The notes: a model not told the origin generated them from the sequence alone. Shown: positions 31,986 to 43,496, counted from the first letter of the stretch. The stretch is 64,000 bases of DNA from Procambarus clarkii (GCF_040958095.1 NC_091180.1:5976863-6040862); one strand, 5' to 3'. Made by a program: numbers and translations.

Positions 31986-32640
31986 GTTACCTGGTTGATA
32001 CCTGGTTGATGGGGTTCTGGGAGTTCTTCTACTCCCCAAGCCCGGCCCGAGGCCAGGCTTGACTTGTGAGAGTTTGGTCCACCAGGCTGTTGCTTGGAGC
32101 GGCCCGCAGGCCCACATACCCACCACAGCCCGGTTGGTCCGGCACTCCTTGGAGGAATAAATCTAGTTTCCTCTTGAAAATGTCCACGGTTGTTCCGGCA
32201 ATATTTCTTATGCTTGCTGGGAGGACGTTGAACAACCGCGGACCTCTGATGTTTATACAGTGTTCTCTGATTGTGCCTATGGCACCTCTGCTCTTCACTG
32301 GTTCTATTCTACATTTTCTTCCATATCGTTCACTCCAGTACATTGTTATTTTACTGTGTAGATTTGGTACTTGGCCCTCCAGTATCTTCCAGGTGTATAT
32401 TATTTGATATCTCTCTCGTCTTCTTTCTAGTGAGTACATTTGGAGGGCTTTGAGACGATCCCAATAATTTAGGTGCTTTACTGCGCTTATGCGTGCCGTA
32501 TATGTTCTCTGTATTCCCTCTATTTCAGCAATCTCTCCTGCTCTGAAGGGGGAAGTGAGTACTGAGCAGTACTCAAGACGGGACAACACAAGTGACTTGA
32601 AGAGTACAACCATTGTGATGGGATCCCTGGATCCCATGCG
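31986..32640 (-). pseudogene. LINE-B 3' part: RT C-terminal domain
   Basis: An open minus-strand frame of about 200 residues. It begins with a thumb segment (DPITMVVLFKSLVLSRLEYC), then RISAVKHLNYWDRLKALQMY, SLERRRERYQIIYTWKILEG, and near the end LPASIRNIAGTTVDIFKRK. This is the conserved C-terminal region found in CR1/L2/Jockey-like RT proteins. The catalytic palm is absent, so the copy is 5'-truncated. The 3' end has two copies of ACCTGGTTGAT, the family's tail repeat. Confidence 0.85.
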
Positions 32641-33289
32641 TTGAATGTGACATATGTGGTGTGTTTTCCAACTAATATGTTGTGTGATTTTCAGGGGCAG
32701 TCAGCCGTAGTGTCCTCAAATTCTCAGGTGGCGACTCGCCTTGTGTATTAATCTTGACATAGTGAACATCAAGTTTAATTTTTTTGTTTATTATTATTTT
32801 CTACCACAGACGTGGCCACACATTTACAATGCTAACCAGCATATATACATTTTCTTCTGTCCTCCATGGACAGGGTGAAAGATTTGTCAAACATACAGTT
32901 CAGAGATTTATTGAACCACAGAAGGTGATCGTAGTGCTTTTAAAATGTTAGGCTAAGCTACATACGTAAATACATAGATACACAGATTTATGAATTCATT
33001 AATGTGAATTTATAATGGTGAAATGTAATTCTGATCAGCTTTATACTTTATACACATACATACACACACACATACACATATACTGTATACACATACATAC
33101 ACATATATTTGTCTCTTTTACTCTGACAGGGTGAGATAGCTGACAAGAGAAACTAGTGTGCAATTAAGAACTTAACCACTGAAGGTGATTAAGATGCTTT
33201 TACAAGCTCAGGTTATATAGTTACATTACATGGTTAATCTAAGGTACAATCTAAGGTTAATCCAAGGTTAATCCAAGGTTAATCCATGG
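32641..33289. other. non-coding DNA, probable LINE 3' UTR, with CA-rich microsatellite
   Basis: Holds a (CATA)n/(CA)n stretch at 33055-33110 and short GGTTAATC repeats at 33230-33300. Probably the 3' UTR of the RNase H-bearing LINE to the right. Confidence 0.45.
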
Positions 33290-33990
33290 TTAATCCAAGG
33301 TACAATCTAAGGTATCATCAAGTGTTCCAGTACTCATATAGTAGTTACAGAGTTCAGCATACCTCAGCCCAGGAGGGCGAAAGTCAGACAATATGGGACA
33401 TTCTACAATATAATGTTCAAATGAATGCATGTTTTCTCTTTCACAAAGTTGACACATTGTGTACTCGACATTTGGGTTTTGAGAAAGCTGCCAGATACGT
33501 CTATATCCCAGGCGTATTCTGGCAACTATGACATCACATTGCCGAGTTCTTGCTCTATTAGTCCCATATGTGAATGTCTCCTCACGATATCTATCATAAT
33601 ATTTAATACTGCAACTTTCAGGTCTTTGTGAATTTGTTAGGTGGGTGAGATCTTCATTAGATATTTGTTTAAGTATTCTCTTTGTCACTGCTACTGAAAC
33701 ACCCATATCAATTTCTGCTACTGGTTTTCTACAAGCTGTCTTTGCAAGCATATCAACAGTGTCATGCCTTGAGATGCCAACATGTGATGGTATCCATAGG
33801 AATTTAATTTCAAATTTGTTTTCTTTAGCAGCTAAAACATTCATTCGAATATCACTATTTTCTGGGTGTCACTACGATGTGCATTCAGTGCCAGAAGTGC
33901 ACTCTGTGAGTCACAATATATAAGTCCACTGCCTTTGTCTTTTAAAAATTCAGTGGCAAGGTATATGCCTGCAAGTTTAATTGTTTGAAT
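33290..33990 (-). pseudogene. LINE RNase H and C-terminal fragment
   Basis: Minus-strand coding remnant. The right part reads like RNase H (YCDSQSALLALNAHRSD), then FLWIPSHVGISRHDTVDMLA, where the family usually has HVGIxGNExAD; the G-N-E is changed. A C-terminal Cys/His segment follows (MCQLCERENMHSFEHYIVEC), the CCHC-like motif seen at the end of many I-clade proteins. No RT is left. A frame break near 33845 shows decay. Confidence 0.8.
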
Positions 33991-34631
33991 TATGATTATT
34001 ATCATAAAAAATATATAACTGATTAACTTATTCTTGTAAACTGCCTTTTAAAGTAGGTCAAAATATCTCAAATATACAACTCCCTGGGGCTCACTCTGGG
34101 TATAGGGTTTGACACATGCTACCCTGGTGACCGCTCACCAATCCCCCCCCCCCACCTTCCCATGCCTCACACTGTCCCAAGACACCCCCCTTTTAATTGT
34201 AAACCTTACATCATGATTTTCTATGATACAGTGCAAGCTAGAGTGGAGAGCACTCTGGAGTTTGCTGGCTTAAGATTTTGACTTAAATATTCTTGGTTAT
34301 ACGAGTGCATGCTAATAGCCGAGACATCATAACACCTTTGATAATATTGTACAGACAAGTTACATTCCTTGTCTAGTATATGATTTACCAGAATGGATGG
34401 TGCTTTCATCTTTAACCAATTCAACTTTCATCTTTAACCAATTTTGCTTTCTACCTTCTACATCTACTTTCTACTCATCTACCTTTTCTACTACTCTACT
34501 ATCTTCTACTTTCCATCATTGATCCTATTCTCTTCCTCCCTCTAACATTCTGTTTCCCTTGGCCATAATCCTCTACCTCCCTTCCACAACTCTAATGGCC
34601 CACACCCCCATGAAATCCTTGAGTTAACATC
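33991..34631. other. unassigned DNA, pyrimidine-rich at 34430-34560
   Basis: No coding frame recognised. The stretch 34430-34560 is TCTAC-rich low-complexity sequence. Confidence 0.45.
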
Positions 34632-35070
34632 TTTTCTGTGGGGAGCCCCTACGGCTCCCTGGAGCTTATCGGGCTAATGTATGTTATATTAGACCGGGAC
34701 ATTAGTTAAGGAGTTCAGACCTACCAGGGCTCAGCGCCAGAACTGGCCCCTTCAGAGAGGTTTCAGGGAGCAATGGCCCTGGAAAACCCCCTTGAGGTTG
34801 GGGTTTTCCTTATCTGCCATCGACCGGGGTTAGGCACCCAGAAAAGTAGGCATAACAAAACAAACCCCACATGGTAAAAAACTGAAACAAAAAAACAAAC
34901 AGAGAGGTAGAAACTCCCTACAATCCCAAGGAAACAAGCAAACCAGCAAAATCACACTTTACTGCCGCAACGATCGTCCGCGCAGCCCTCCCCGCCCCGA
35001 AAGGGGGAGGGAGAAGCCCCGGACCTCACCGCGTCGGCTGCCTAGCATCAGTTCGTAAGCTAATGTCAAC
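34632..35070 (+). repeat. DIRS left inverted terminal repeat
   Basis: Outer end TTTTCTGTGGGGAGCCCC; GGGAGCC and GGCTCCC form a small terminal hairpin. The inner part ends with GCCTAGCATCAGTTCGTAAG, matched inverted at about 39030-39060. Confidence 0.85.
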
Positions 35071-35402
35071 CAGGATAGACGCTTCTCTGGCCTCAGTTTC
35101 CGAGGCGGTTTTTGCCCTGTGTCGCGTTCACTGCCATCTGTTGTGTTGTGCGGTGGCCAGGTGTTCCAGGCTTCCCATAGATGTTATCCCCCCGGGCCGT
35201 GGTAACCCCTCTCGGGGCTCGGTGGACCATTGAATGTGTCTTCCAGGTTCCAACCCGTCTTGTACGGGATCGTTGGTTGCTGTGCCCTTGTCTCCGGGTG
35301 ATAGTCGCCACTTTTACCTCCAACATGCTGCCTGTTGTGTCACTGACACCTTGACCCGGAATCTTGCGAGATATTCTCTGCTAGTTCTCCAGTACTCTCC
35401 TG

Positions 35403-35890
35403 ATGTTATTACTGTTCAGAGTACAGGCGGCATCCGTGTTGCAAGCTAGGTTAGGTTGCTGCAACACGCTAGGTTGGTTTCCCACTCGGATGCCCCTGGG
35501 CCGCCCCATTTTGGTTAGGTGCTGTTCGCCCCTTTCCCTCCCTGTTCCCGGCTCGGTACCATCTGCGGGTTTTGAGGTCGGGGAGGGGTTTAGTTGGGCC
35601 GAGACTCGGGCGGTTTCGGGAGCTGCGCCGTTCGGGTTGGAAACGGAGGTTTTCGAGCCTGTTCCTCCTGCCAAGGCTTCTGGGTCTTACCAGCGGCCCT
35701 TTCTTGCTGCCTTTCCCATGGACTCTTCCTTTTCTTTGAGGGCGAAGAGCTTGGAGGACGCTCTGCCCCGAGGCATCTGTTGTGGGTTCCCGGGGCTGTG
35801 GGGGATGCCTGCTAGCAGTTCTGGGGCGGTTTGCCCCTGCCTGGGTTTTCTGCTTCTGGGCGGAAAACTGTGCCAGTCCCTTGTAATTTT
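35403..35890 (+). pseudogene. DIRS gag-like segment
   Basis: Open plus-strand frame just inside the left repeat. Its segments (ARLGCCNTLGWFPTRMP, LEDALPRGICCGF) recur on the minus strand at 50225-51032 and, more weakly, at 61770-62294, always in the same place relative to a DIRS left repeat. I infer it is the first ORF (gag-like) of the element. No domain recognised. It runs into a simple repeat at 35890, where the coding sequence is lost. Confidence 0.5.
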
Positions 35891-36117
35891 CTTTTCACGT
35901 GTATGTGTGTGTGTACACATGTACATGTGTACACTGTGTGTGTGTGTGTGCGCATGTTTATGTGCATACGCACGTGTGTGTAATACACCTTGTGTGTGCG
36001 TGTATTTATATGTGTGTGCGTGTATTTATATATGTATGTGTATATGTATATATGTGTGTATGTGTATATACATAATATATATATGTATATATGTGTATAT
36101 GTGTATGTATACTTTCT
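35891..36117. repeat. (TG)n and (TATG)n microsatellite
   Basis: Alternating TG, TA and CA-rich simple sequence interrupting the DIRS coding region. Confidence 0.95.
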
Positions 36118-36219
36118 CTTTCGGAAGAGGCTCTGTTCCCTTCTCTGTTGATGGGGCGCTGGGGGAGCAGCTTTCTCTGTTGACTCTCGCATGGTCCCGC
36201 AGTTAGTGGGCGCTTTTGG

Positions 36220-37480
36220 TTGTCTTCCGGCCTCTGGTGGCGGCAGCGGATGGCTTCTTCCCCTTTGGGGGGTTCTGGGCTGGCAGGGTGGGCTTCTTTC
36301 CCTACGCTTCATCGTGTCATCTTAGTGGGTGCGTTGGACGTGGTCGATCCACCCCATCCTTCTGGGGTTCCCGTCTGCTCTATGCAGACATGGGCCTGGC
36401 GAATCTGCAGTTCTTCTGGACTTCTTCAGTCTGCGCCCTGGATTCTATACCCTCATTGGAGGACTGTTGTCTCCTGTCCGGCTTCTGTTGGGGACGGGTG
36501 CCTGGATGGTGGCCCCTGGACCTCCAGGTCAACTCTTGGCACGTTCTTCTTCAGTTTTGCAGGAATGGCACAGTTGGTGGTGGGGCTTCAGGCTTGCCGC
36601 TTTTGTTGCCTCCCCTATTTTGTAATTGGCACTTGGTGTATTTACACATCTTTACCGGATCTTGGTGCCTTATCTGAGTCTGCTTGGGATTCGGTGTCTG
36701 ACCTACCTCGACAACTGGCTGGTGTGGGCTCCCAGTCGGTCAGCTTGTCTGCTCGCCAGGGGTGTGGTTTTTTCCAGATCGCGAGGTTTGGTTTCCTGGT
36801 GGTCTGGAGGCCGTTCCATCTGTTTCCGTAATGGGTTCGAACCTGGCTGGGTCTTGTTTAGGGCTCTTGGGCTGCTCCTTGTCTTTCCCTCCAGAAGTGT
36901 TGCTGCAGCTGTGGTCCCGCCTTCGGCTGTTCATGAGGGGGTCCCGGGTTGCTCGGCGGTTTCTCGAGCAGTTGTGCGGGAGTTTGAACTCTGACGTGCT
37001 GGTCTGCTCGCAGGGTCTTGTTTGGCTTCGGCGTCTGTTTGGTTCCCTCGGAGATTCCCCTTCCGTCTTTCTTGAAATCATTTGGTTCCTTCTTCCGGGG
37101 ATCTTGTGTTGGTGCTGCGTCACCAGCTTCCTCTTTGGGGTTTTCGGGGTTCCGTGCCTTGGCACCTCCCTGAGCCTTTGCTCGATGTGTTCACAGACGG
37201 GTCATCTCTTGTCTGGGGCTTTGTGACCACTGCTCACCAGGTCAGCCGGGGATGGTGGGGTCTGTCCGTCTGTCAGACTCACAGCACGGTTCAAGAGTTC
37301 TTGGGTGTCTGGTTTGCACTTCAGAGGGTTCGGGTCACTCGGTGCTCTACCACTCGGCTCCATTCGGACTGTTCACTGGCGGTTCTTTGCCGGAACCACA
37401 AGGTTTCTCTTAGGTGTTTGACCTTTGGGGTTGGTCCCTTAGAGTGGCTCGTTGCTGGATTCTCAGGGTTTGGCTAACCG
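36220..37480 (+). pseudogene. DIRS reverse transcriptase and RNase H, decayed
   Basis: The plus strand holds the RT active-site block TYLDNWLVWA at about 36701, where DIRS RTs usually have YLDDW; the second Asp is changed to Asn, which should abolish activity. The RNase H follows with VFTDGSSLVWGFVTTAHQVS near 37190 (first catalytic Asp in FTD), then QEFLGVWFALQRV and LHSDCSLAVL. The three parts lie in different frames, so several indels have occurred. Confidence 0.8.
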
Positions 37481-37649
37481 TGAGGTTCATGTCCGGGGTG
37501 TGTCCTACGCCCTGGCAGACAGCTGTCTCGGTTCATTCATCTATTCGTGGTTTGGCCAGTCGTCGCCGACTCGTTTCGTTGGCTCTGCCGGACACATGGA
37601 CTCCTGGCCATGAACGTCTTCGAGTCGGCGTGGTCTAGGCGTCGCACAT

Positions 37650-38700
37650 TCTATGTGGCGCCCTTACCCGCCTGCGAGGCGTTCACGGTGGATGCCTTTC
37701 AGCAGGACTGGTCGAGGTGGTGGTACCTGTTCCTCTTCTCCCGGTTCAGCTGTTGCTTCGGGTTCTGGCTCGGTTGGAGCCCATTCCCACGAGAGTAGTC
37801 CTTATGGTCCCTTGGTGGCCGGCCCAGCTTTATTTTCAGACGCTGCTTGATAGGTGTCTGAACCCGGGGTGTTTTCCCGCGGCTCCGCCTCTTTCGGCGG
37901 GTCGGACCAGTCCTGTACGTGACTGGTTTGCCCTCCTCCTCGGCTCTTCGCATCTGGTATTTTGATGCGGGTATCACCATCTCTGTGGTGATCAGGTGGC
38001 TTTGTTGATGGTGTCCCACCTGCAAGCTTCGTCTCGGCAACAGTATGACGTTCCTGGTGTTTCTATGCACCTTTTTCTTGCTCTTCGTAGGTTGTCTTCT
38101 CTTTCGCATATTGTTGTCTTGTCCTTTCTTGGGTTTTCTGGACTACAGTTATTTGATGTTTCTTACTGTCGCCTCATTTTGTGCGCCACAGGCAGAGCCA
38201 CTCCGGCTTGCGTTCGGGGTGGACGTCACATCTGCCCCGTTCCGTACGCTTTCTCGTGTTTTGTTTCACCTCCGGCCTGCTCATGCGTCGCCTGAGCCGT
38301 CCTGATCCTTGATTAGGGTGCCTTCTTATCTTCTCCTCAGTTTGTCCTTCGGTTCAGGTTTCTGCTCTTTGGTACTGGTGGTAGGTTTGTACGTTTGCAG
38401 CCTTTCTCCATCCTTCTGGAGATGGTCAAGACGGCTGCTTTCCGGAGGGGTCCTTGGGTTATTGATGCTTGATTGGTTCGGCCGGGGGTGCATCCTGTGT
38501 TGTCCGGATGCACTTTTTTGCCGTTACCTGCGTACCATGTCTGGGGATGCGCTTTGGGTTGATCCGGTTCCTTTCATTCCCTGTTTCAGGGCTCGGGTCT
38601 GCCAGGTCGTCCATAAAGTTTTTAAGTCTTCCAGCCTGCGGTCTGTCCTTACGCCCGTGCTGTTCGGACGTTTGCAGCTTTCGCTGCTGTATTAGTGACA
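37650..38700 (+). pseudogene. DIRS tyrosine recombinase region, decayed
   Basis: After the RNase H come VPLLPVQLLLRVLARLEPIP (37717-37965), then a recombinase N-terminal part with LMVSHLQASSRQQYDVPGVS at about 38000, and a C-terminal part around 38470-38690. Near 38650 the sequence reads ARAVRTFAAFAA, close to the RAHDVR-type catalytic block of DIRS recombinases but with the His region missing. The frame is broken several times. The enzyme would normally integrate the circular DNA copy. Confidence 0.65.
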
Positions 38701-38897
38701 TCTAGGGCTCATTTTGGGCGCAGGGATTTGAGGGTCGCACAGGTTCTTGGCCGCCCATTCTTTATGCGTGTGTCTGCTCCTGTGCGTTCTTGTTGCCTTG
38801 AGTTGCAGGTTGCAGCCTGTTGTCTCGACTTCGCGTTGTGGAGTTTGTGGTGCCCACCTCCCGGGTCAGCCCTTTCTTTTCCTTCTCTTTGGGTATG

Positions 38898-38989
38898 AAG
38901 CTCCAGGGAGCTGTAGGGGCTCCCCACAGAAAACCAGCGTTGAATGTAATGAAACACCATTTTCTGGGCGAGCCCTAGAGGTTCCCTGG
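38898..38989 (+). repeat. DIRS internal complementary region (ICR)
   Basis: First half (38898-38933) is the inverted copy of the left terminus. Second half (38935-38989) is the inverted copy of the right terminus with its extension (CAGCGTTGAATGTAATGAAA). The two are joined as they would be in a circle. The ICR is the template thought to restore both ends during replication. Confidence 0.85.
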
Positions 38990-39029
38990 CAACCCTCCCT
39001 CCCACTGGTCGGCGTTTTTTTCGCGTTGG

Positions 39030-39473
39030 TTGAAGCTTAGCTTCCGAACTCATGCTAGGCAGCCGGGGCGGTGAGGTCCTGGGAAGGGAAGGGCTGCGCG
39101 GACAATCAGCGCGGTAGTAAAGTGTGATGTTTGCTTGTTTGCTTGTTTCCTTGGGATTGTAGGGAGTTTCTACCTCTCTGTTCTTTTTTTATTTTAGTTT
39201 TTTACCATGTGGGGTTTGTTTTGTTATGCCTACCTTTCTGGGTGCCTAACCCCGGTCGATGGCAGATAAGGAAAACCCCAACCACAAGGAGGTTTTCCAG
39301 GGCCATTGCTTCCTGAAACCTCTCTGAAGGGGCCAGGTTCTGGCACTGGTCCCTGGTAGGTCTGAACTCCTTAGCTAATGTCCCAGTCTAATATAACATA
39401 CATCAGCTCTATAAGCTCCAGGGAGCTGTAGGGGCTCACCCAGAAAATGGCGTTTCATTACATTCAACGCTGT
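39030..39473 (+). repeat. DIRS right inverted terminal repeat
   Basis: Inverted relative to 34632-35070. Outer end GGGGCTCACCCAGAAAAT followed by the extension GGCGTTTCATTACATTCAAC, absent from the left repeat. Confidence 0.85.
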
Positions 39474-39552
39474 TTTTTTCAATCATTTTCCGATATGTAA
39501 CAAACCCACAAATAGCAAAGATGTTACATCTCGCCCTCTCCATTGACATGTA

Positions 39553-40560
39553 CATACTGATACCTACCTTGTTGATACCTTGTAATGATTTTGGAGCTCA
39601 CCGTCCACGTGGCCCGATTCTCGACCAGGCCTTCTGGTTGCTGGACTGGTCAACCAGGCTGTTGGACGCGGCTGCTCGTAGCCTGACATACAAATCACAG
39701 CCTGGTTGATCAGGTATCCTTTTGTAGTGTTTATTCAAATTCAATTTTTTTATTCAGGTAAAAGTACATACATAGATGATGAGTTACAAACATAATGTTG
39801 GATTTATAGATAGAGCAAGTACATACAATACCTAAAGCCGCTAATACACATAGCGTTTCGGGCAAATTGTGTTTAATAGCGTTTATCAAGTTCTCTCTTG
39901 AACACGGCGAGGAGTCGGCCAGTTATGTCCCTTATGTGTAGTGGAAGTGTTGAACAGTCTAGGGCCTCTGATGTTGGAAGAGTTCTTTATCAAGAGTACC
40001 TAGTGCATCTCTGCTTTTCAACTGGGATATTCTGCACAGCCTGCTATGACTTCTGGTCTCATGTGGTGTTATTTTAGTGTGCAGGTTTGGGACCAGCCAC
40101 TCTGATATTTTCTATATGTAAATAATTATGTATCTCTCCCGCCTGCACTCAAGAGAATACAGATTTGGGCATTTTAGATATTCCCAACAGTTTATATGTT
40201 TTACTGAGTGGATTCTAGCAATAAAGGATCTCTGCACGCTTTCCAAGTCAGCAATTTCTCCAGCCTTGAAAGGGGCTATCATTTTGCCCCAGTATTAGAG
40301 AGCAGTAAAACCTTGAAAAGTATCATCATTGGTATAGCATCTCTAGATTGAAAGGTTCTTGTTATCCAACCTGTCAATTTTCTTGCATTTGGGACAGCTA
40401 CTTTATTGTTTTCTTTAAAGGTAAGGTCTTCCAACATGAGTACACCCAAATCCCTTACATTGCTTTTTTGCTCAATGGTATGATTTGACTGTTTTGAACA
40501 TGGTTTCTGTTTTTATATTTTCATTTTTTCTGTAGCGCAGGAGCTGGAACTTATCTTCAT
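39553..40560 (-). mobile_element. LINE-C 3' part, decayed
   Basis: Minus-strand relative of the plus copy at 52110-52760. Shared blocks include the ACCTGATCAACCAGGCTGTG 3' UTR and the coding stretch for AEIADLESVQRSFIARI and NYWEYLKCPNLYSLECRR-like residues. Too broken for a reading frame. Related to LINE-B. Confidence 0.75.
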
Positions 40561-40603
40561 GTTAACAATTGCAGCTCTTGTCATTTGATACATGTACATG
40601 GAC

Positions 40604-41030
40604 TGTACCTGAATGGGGTTCTGGGAGTTCTACTCCCCAAGCCGGCACGAGGCCAGGCTCGACTTGAGAGAGCTTGGTCTAAAAGGCGGTTGCTTAGAGC
40701 AGCTCGCAGGCCCACATATCCACAACAGTCCAGTTGGCCCGGCACTTCTTAAAGAAAACTATCTAGTTTTTTCTTGAAGATGTCCACGTTTGTTCCGACA
40801 ATATTTCTAGTACTCGCTGGGAGGATGTTGAAACGTGGACCTCTGATGTTTATACAGTGTTCCCTGATCTTCACTGGTTCTATTCTCCATTTTCTTCACT
40901 ATCGTTCCCTCCAGAATGTTGATATTTTACTGTGTAGATTTGGGACCTGGCTCTCCAGAATTATCTGCTTATATATTATTTGTTATCTCTCTCATCTCCT
41001 TTCTAGTGAGTACATTTGGAGACCTTAGTT
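40604..41030 (-). mobile_element. LINE-B 3' fragment, decayed
   Basis: Homologous to 31986-32400: GGGGTTCTGGGAGTTCTACT, AAGATGTCCACGTTTGTTCC and the following blocks, with deletions. No usable frame. Confidence 0.8.
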
Positions 41031-41078
41031 CAGACTTCTGCTAGGAATTTTAAAAAGAGGAAATTCAAGCGACTTTAA

Positions 41079-43496
41079 CCCTTAAACTGCGCAACGCGCC
41101 TGCAGGCTCACGTCTGGTTTGCGCAACGCGCCTCCGGGTATTTGTATTTTTCACGTTCCATTCAAAACTCCCGCGGCTACATGGGGTTCACATCAGCTTC
41201 CTCAGGGCTCTTGTAAACAGACGCCATCTTTAAAAAAAATCGTGGTCCACATTCCCGGGTGTGGAGCCTCAGTAGTGTGTGAGCAACCAAGGCTGGCGCT
41301 CGCAGCATGAGCGCACAGCACTGCTGTTCAGCATGTGACCACAGCATTGCCTAATAATGTCAAAATATATATATATAACTTGTATTATTTAGCTATGATA
41401 GTGTTAGAGCCTGAGTGTGATAATGACTGGGTACAATGTTCAAATGTCAGTGATTCAATGCTGTTCACGATGTTCACAGCGCTAGCCACAGCACCACAGC
41501 ATTATTTCGTTCATCTAGGAATCTTCAAATGATTTCTTACGTTCCTTTTCAAAATAAACGTGTGGTCAATTATTCATTTACAGGAATTAGTTACCAGGAT
41601 TGTGATAATAGCAGGAATGTGGTTATAATTAGCGTTGTGCGTAGTATTGTGAAAGGAGGAATTTTGATGAGGGAGGGAGGGCGAGAATTGAGGTAGCCTC
41701 ATTGTGTGTGTGGCTGCCACTCTTGTTATGCTCACCATACTAGCTTAGTGGTTCGCTATGGGCAACACATATGTACATGGGTATATATAGTGTGTGTATA
41801 TAGTGAAAGAACAGCAACAGGAGAATGTTGAGAGGAGCTACTTTGGTGAGGGAGGTGACGTAATCGTAGCGTCGTCTGCTGTGTGATTTTTCATGCAGTG
41901 TATGGTGGCCACTGTACTGTTTGGACACAATACCGGCTTAGTTACATAGTTCTGGTAAATAAAACATGTAGATAGGTATATAGAACATGTGTAATAAGAA
42001 CTATAACAATATGGTGGGAGGAGCAATGTTGGCGAGTAAGATGTTGGAGTGAGGGAGACAGGCTGGGTGTGGCTGCTCTCACTCGAGGTGTTCTGAATGT
42101 GTTCATGGCCAAATGCTCCTGTTGGCCCATACGAGGCAGCTGCTATTGGCCCATACGAGGCAGCTGCTATTGGCCCATACGAGGCAGCTGCTATTGGCCC
42201 ATACGAGGCAGCTGCTATTGGCCCATACGAGGCAGCTGCTATTGGCCCATACGAGGCAGCTGCTATTGGTCCATACGAGGCAGCTGCTATTGGTCCATAC
42301 GAGGCAGCTGCTATTGGCCCATACGAGGCAGCTGCTATTGGCCCATAGCAATAGGTGGCTGCTCTTACTCGAGGTGTTCTGAATGTGTTCATGGCCAAAT
42401 GCTCCTGTTGGCCCATACGAGGCAGCTGCTATTGGCCCATACGAGGCAGCTGCTATTGGCCCATACGAGGCAGCTGCTATTGGCCCATACGAGGCAGCTG
42501 CTGTTGGCCCATACGAGGCAGCTGCTGTTGGCCCATACGAGGCAGCTGCTGTTGGCCCATACGAGGCAGCTGCTGTTGGCCCATACGAGGCAGCTGCTGT
42601 TGGCCCATACGAGGCAGCTGCTGTTGGCCCATACGAGGCAGCTGCTATAGGCCCATACGGGGTAGCTGCTATTGGCCCATACGGGGTAGCTGCTATTGGA
42701 CCATATGGGGCAGCTGCTATTGGCCCATGCGAGGCAGCTGATATTGGCCCATGCGAGGCAGCTGATATTGGCCCATGCGAGGCAGCTGATATTGGCCCAT
42801 ACGAGGCAGCTGCTATTGGCCCATATGAGGCAGCTGATATTGGCCCATACGAGGTAGCTGCTATTGGCCCATGCGAGGCAGCTGATATTGGCCCATACAA
42901 GGCAGCTGCTATTGGCCCATACGTGGCAGCTGATATTGGCCCATACGAAGCAGCTGCTACGCGGTGTTCTGAATGTGTTGATAGTGAATGTATATAGTGT
43001 GTGACAGTGTATAGTGTGTAAATAGATTGTATATATACACAAATTAGCGTGATACATAGTAAATATGTGCTGCATATGTGTACACAAGTTTCATGCACGT
43101 AACACAGTGTCTACGGACAGTACGGATGTTGTACTGTGATATTATAGTGTACGTGTTCATTATACATTGGATTGGCACATAAAAACAATGAAAATGTGTT
43201 TGGAAAGGTGCGCAAAAAATGAACGAAAATATATTCGCGGCAACTCGCGCGCCCCGCCCTGAGTGCCCCACCGCCCCCGAGAGCTTACGGCACGGGCGCA
43301 CGGGGAATGATGACGTCACGCCCCAACTTCCGGACCCCATAGCAGCCAAAGTAAGTACAATTTCGACTTTTTTTTTACATACCCATACTGAGGGAAGGGG
43401 TTTTGACACTTTAAAAAGAAAAAATAATTTTTTCCAGAGAATTTATTTCCTGCGCACTACGGGGGTGTCACATTTGGAGGCAACGCAGTTAAGGGG
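41079..43496 (+). mobile_element. non-autonomous piggyBac-like element 2, inverted copy
   Basis: Inverted copy of 28309-30475. The left end CCCTTAAACTGCGCAACGCG follows TTAA at 41075-41078. The right end ..AACGCAGTTAAGGGG is followed by TTAG, a probable mutated TTAA. It carries the same subterminal blocks, hairpin subrepeats and 24-bp minisatellite. No transposase; it needs the enzyme of a copy like 20955-23830. Confidence 0.92.
42113..42960. repeat. 24-bp minisatellite with internal flank duplication
   Basis: About 10 units (42113-42346), then a copy of the left flank (CGAGGTGTTCTGAATGTGTT, 42354-42415 repeating 42069-42128), then about 22 more units. The spacing of the duplicated flanks is about 286 bp. 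Variants GATATTGG and GGGGTAG cluster at the right. Confidence 0.95.

Larger units (their letters stand above)
34632..39473 (+). mobile_element. DIRS retrotransposon with inverted ends and ICR
   Basis: A tyrosine-recombinase retrotransposon of about 4.84 kb. The left terminal repeat (34632 to about 35070) and right terminal repeat (about 39030-39449) are inverted copies, the right one carrying a 24-bp extension to 39473. The internal complementary region at 38898-38989 equals the reverse complement of the right end joined to the left end. In between, in order, are a gag-like segment, an RT, an RNase H and a tyrosine recombinase, all on the plus strand. Many frameshifts make it inactive. There is no target duplication, as expected for DIRS. 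Confidence 0.88.

Noticed and set aside
35403-36206. Single 267-codon gene including the (TG)n tract
   Set aside because: The C-terminal third is translated microsatellite; only the first part is treated as DIRS gag-like sequence.
38935-39473. Separate 540-bp inverted-repeat MITE next to the DIRS element
   Set aside because: The apparent left end is the second half of the DIRS internal complementary region and the right end is the DIRS right terminus, so one element explains both.
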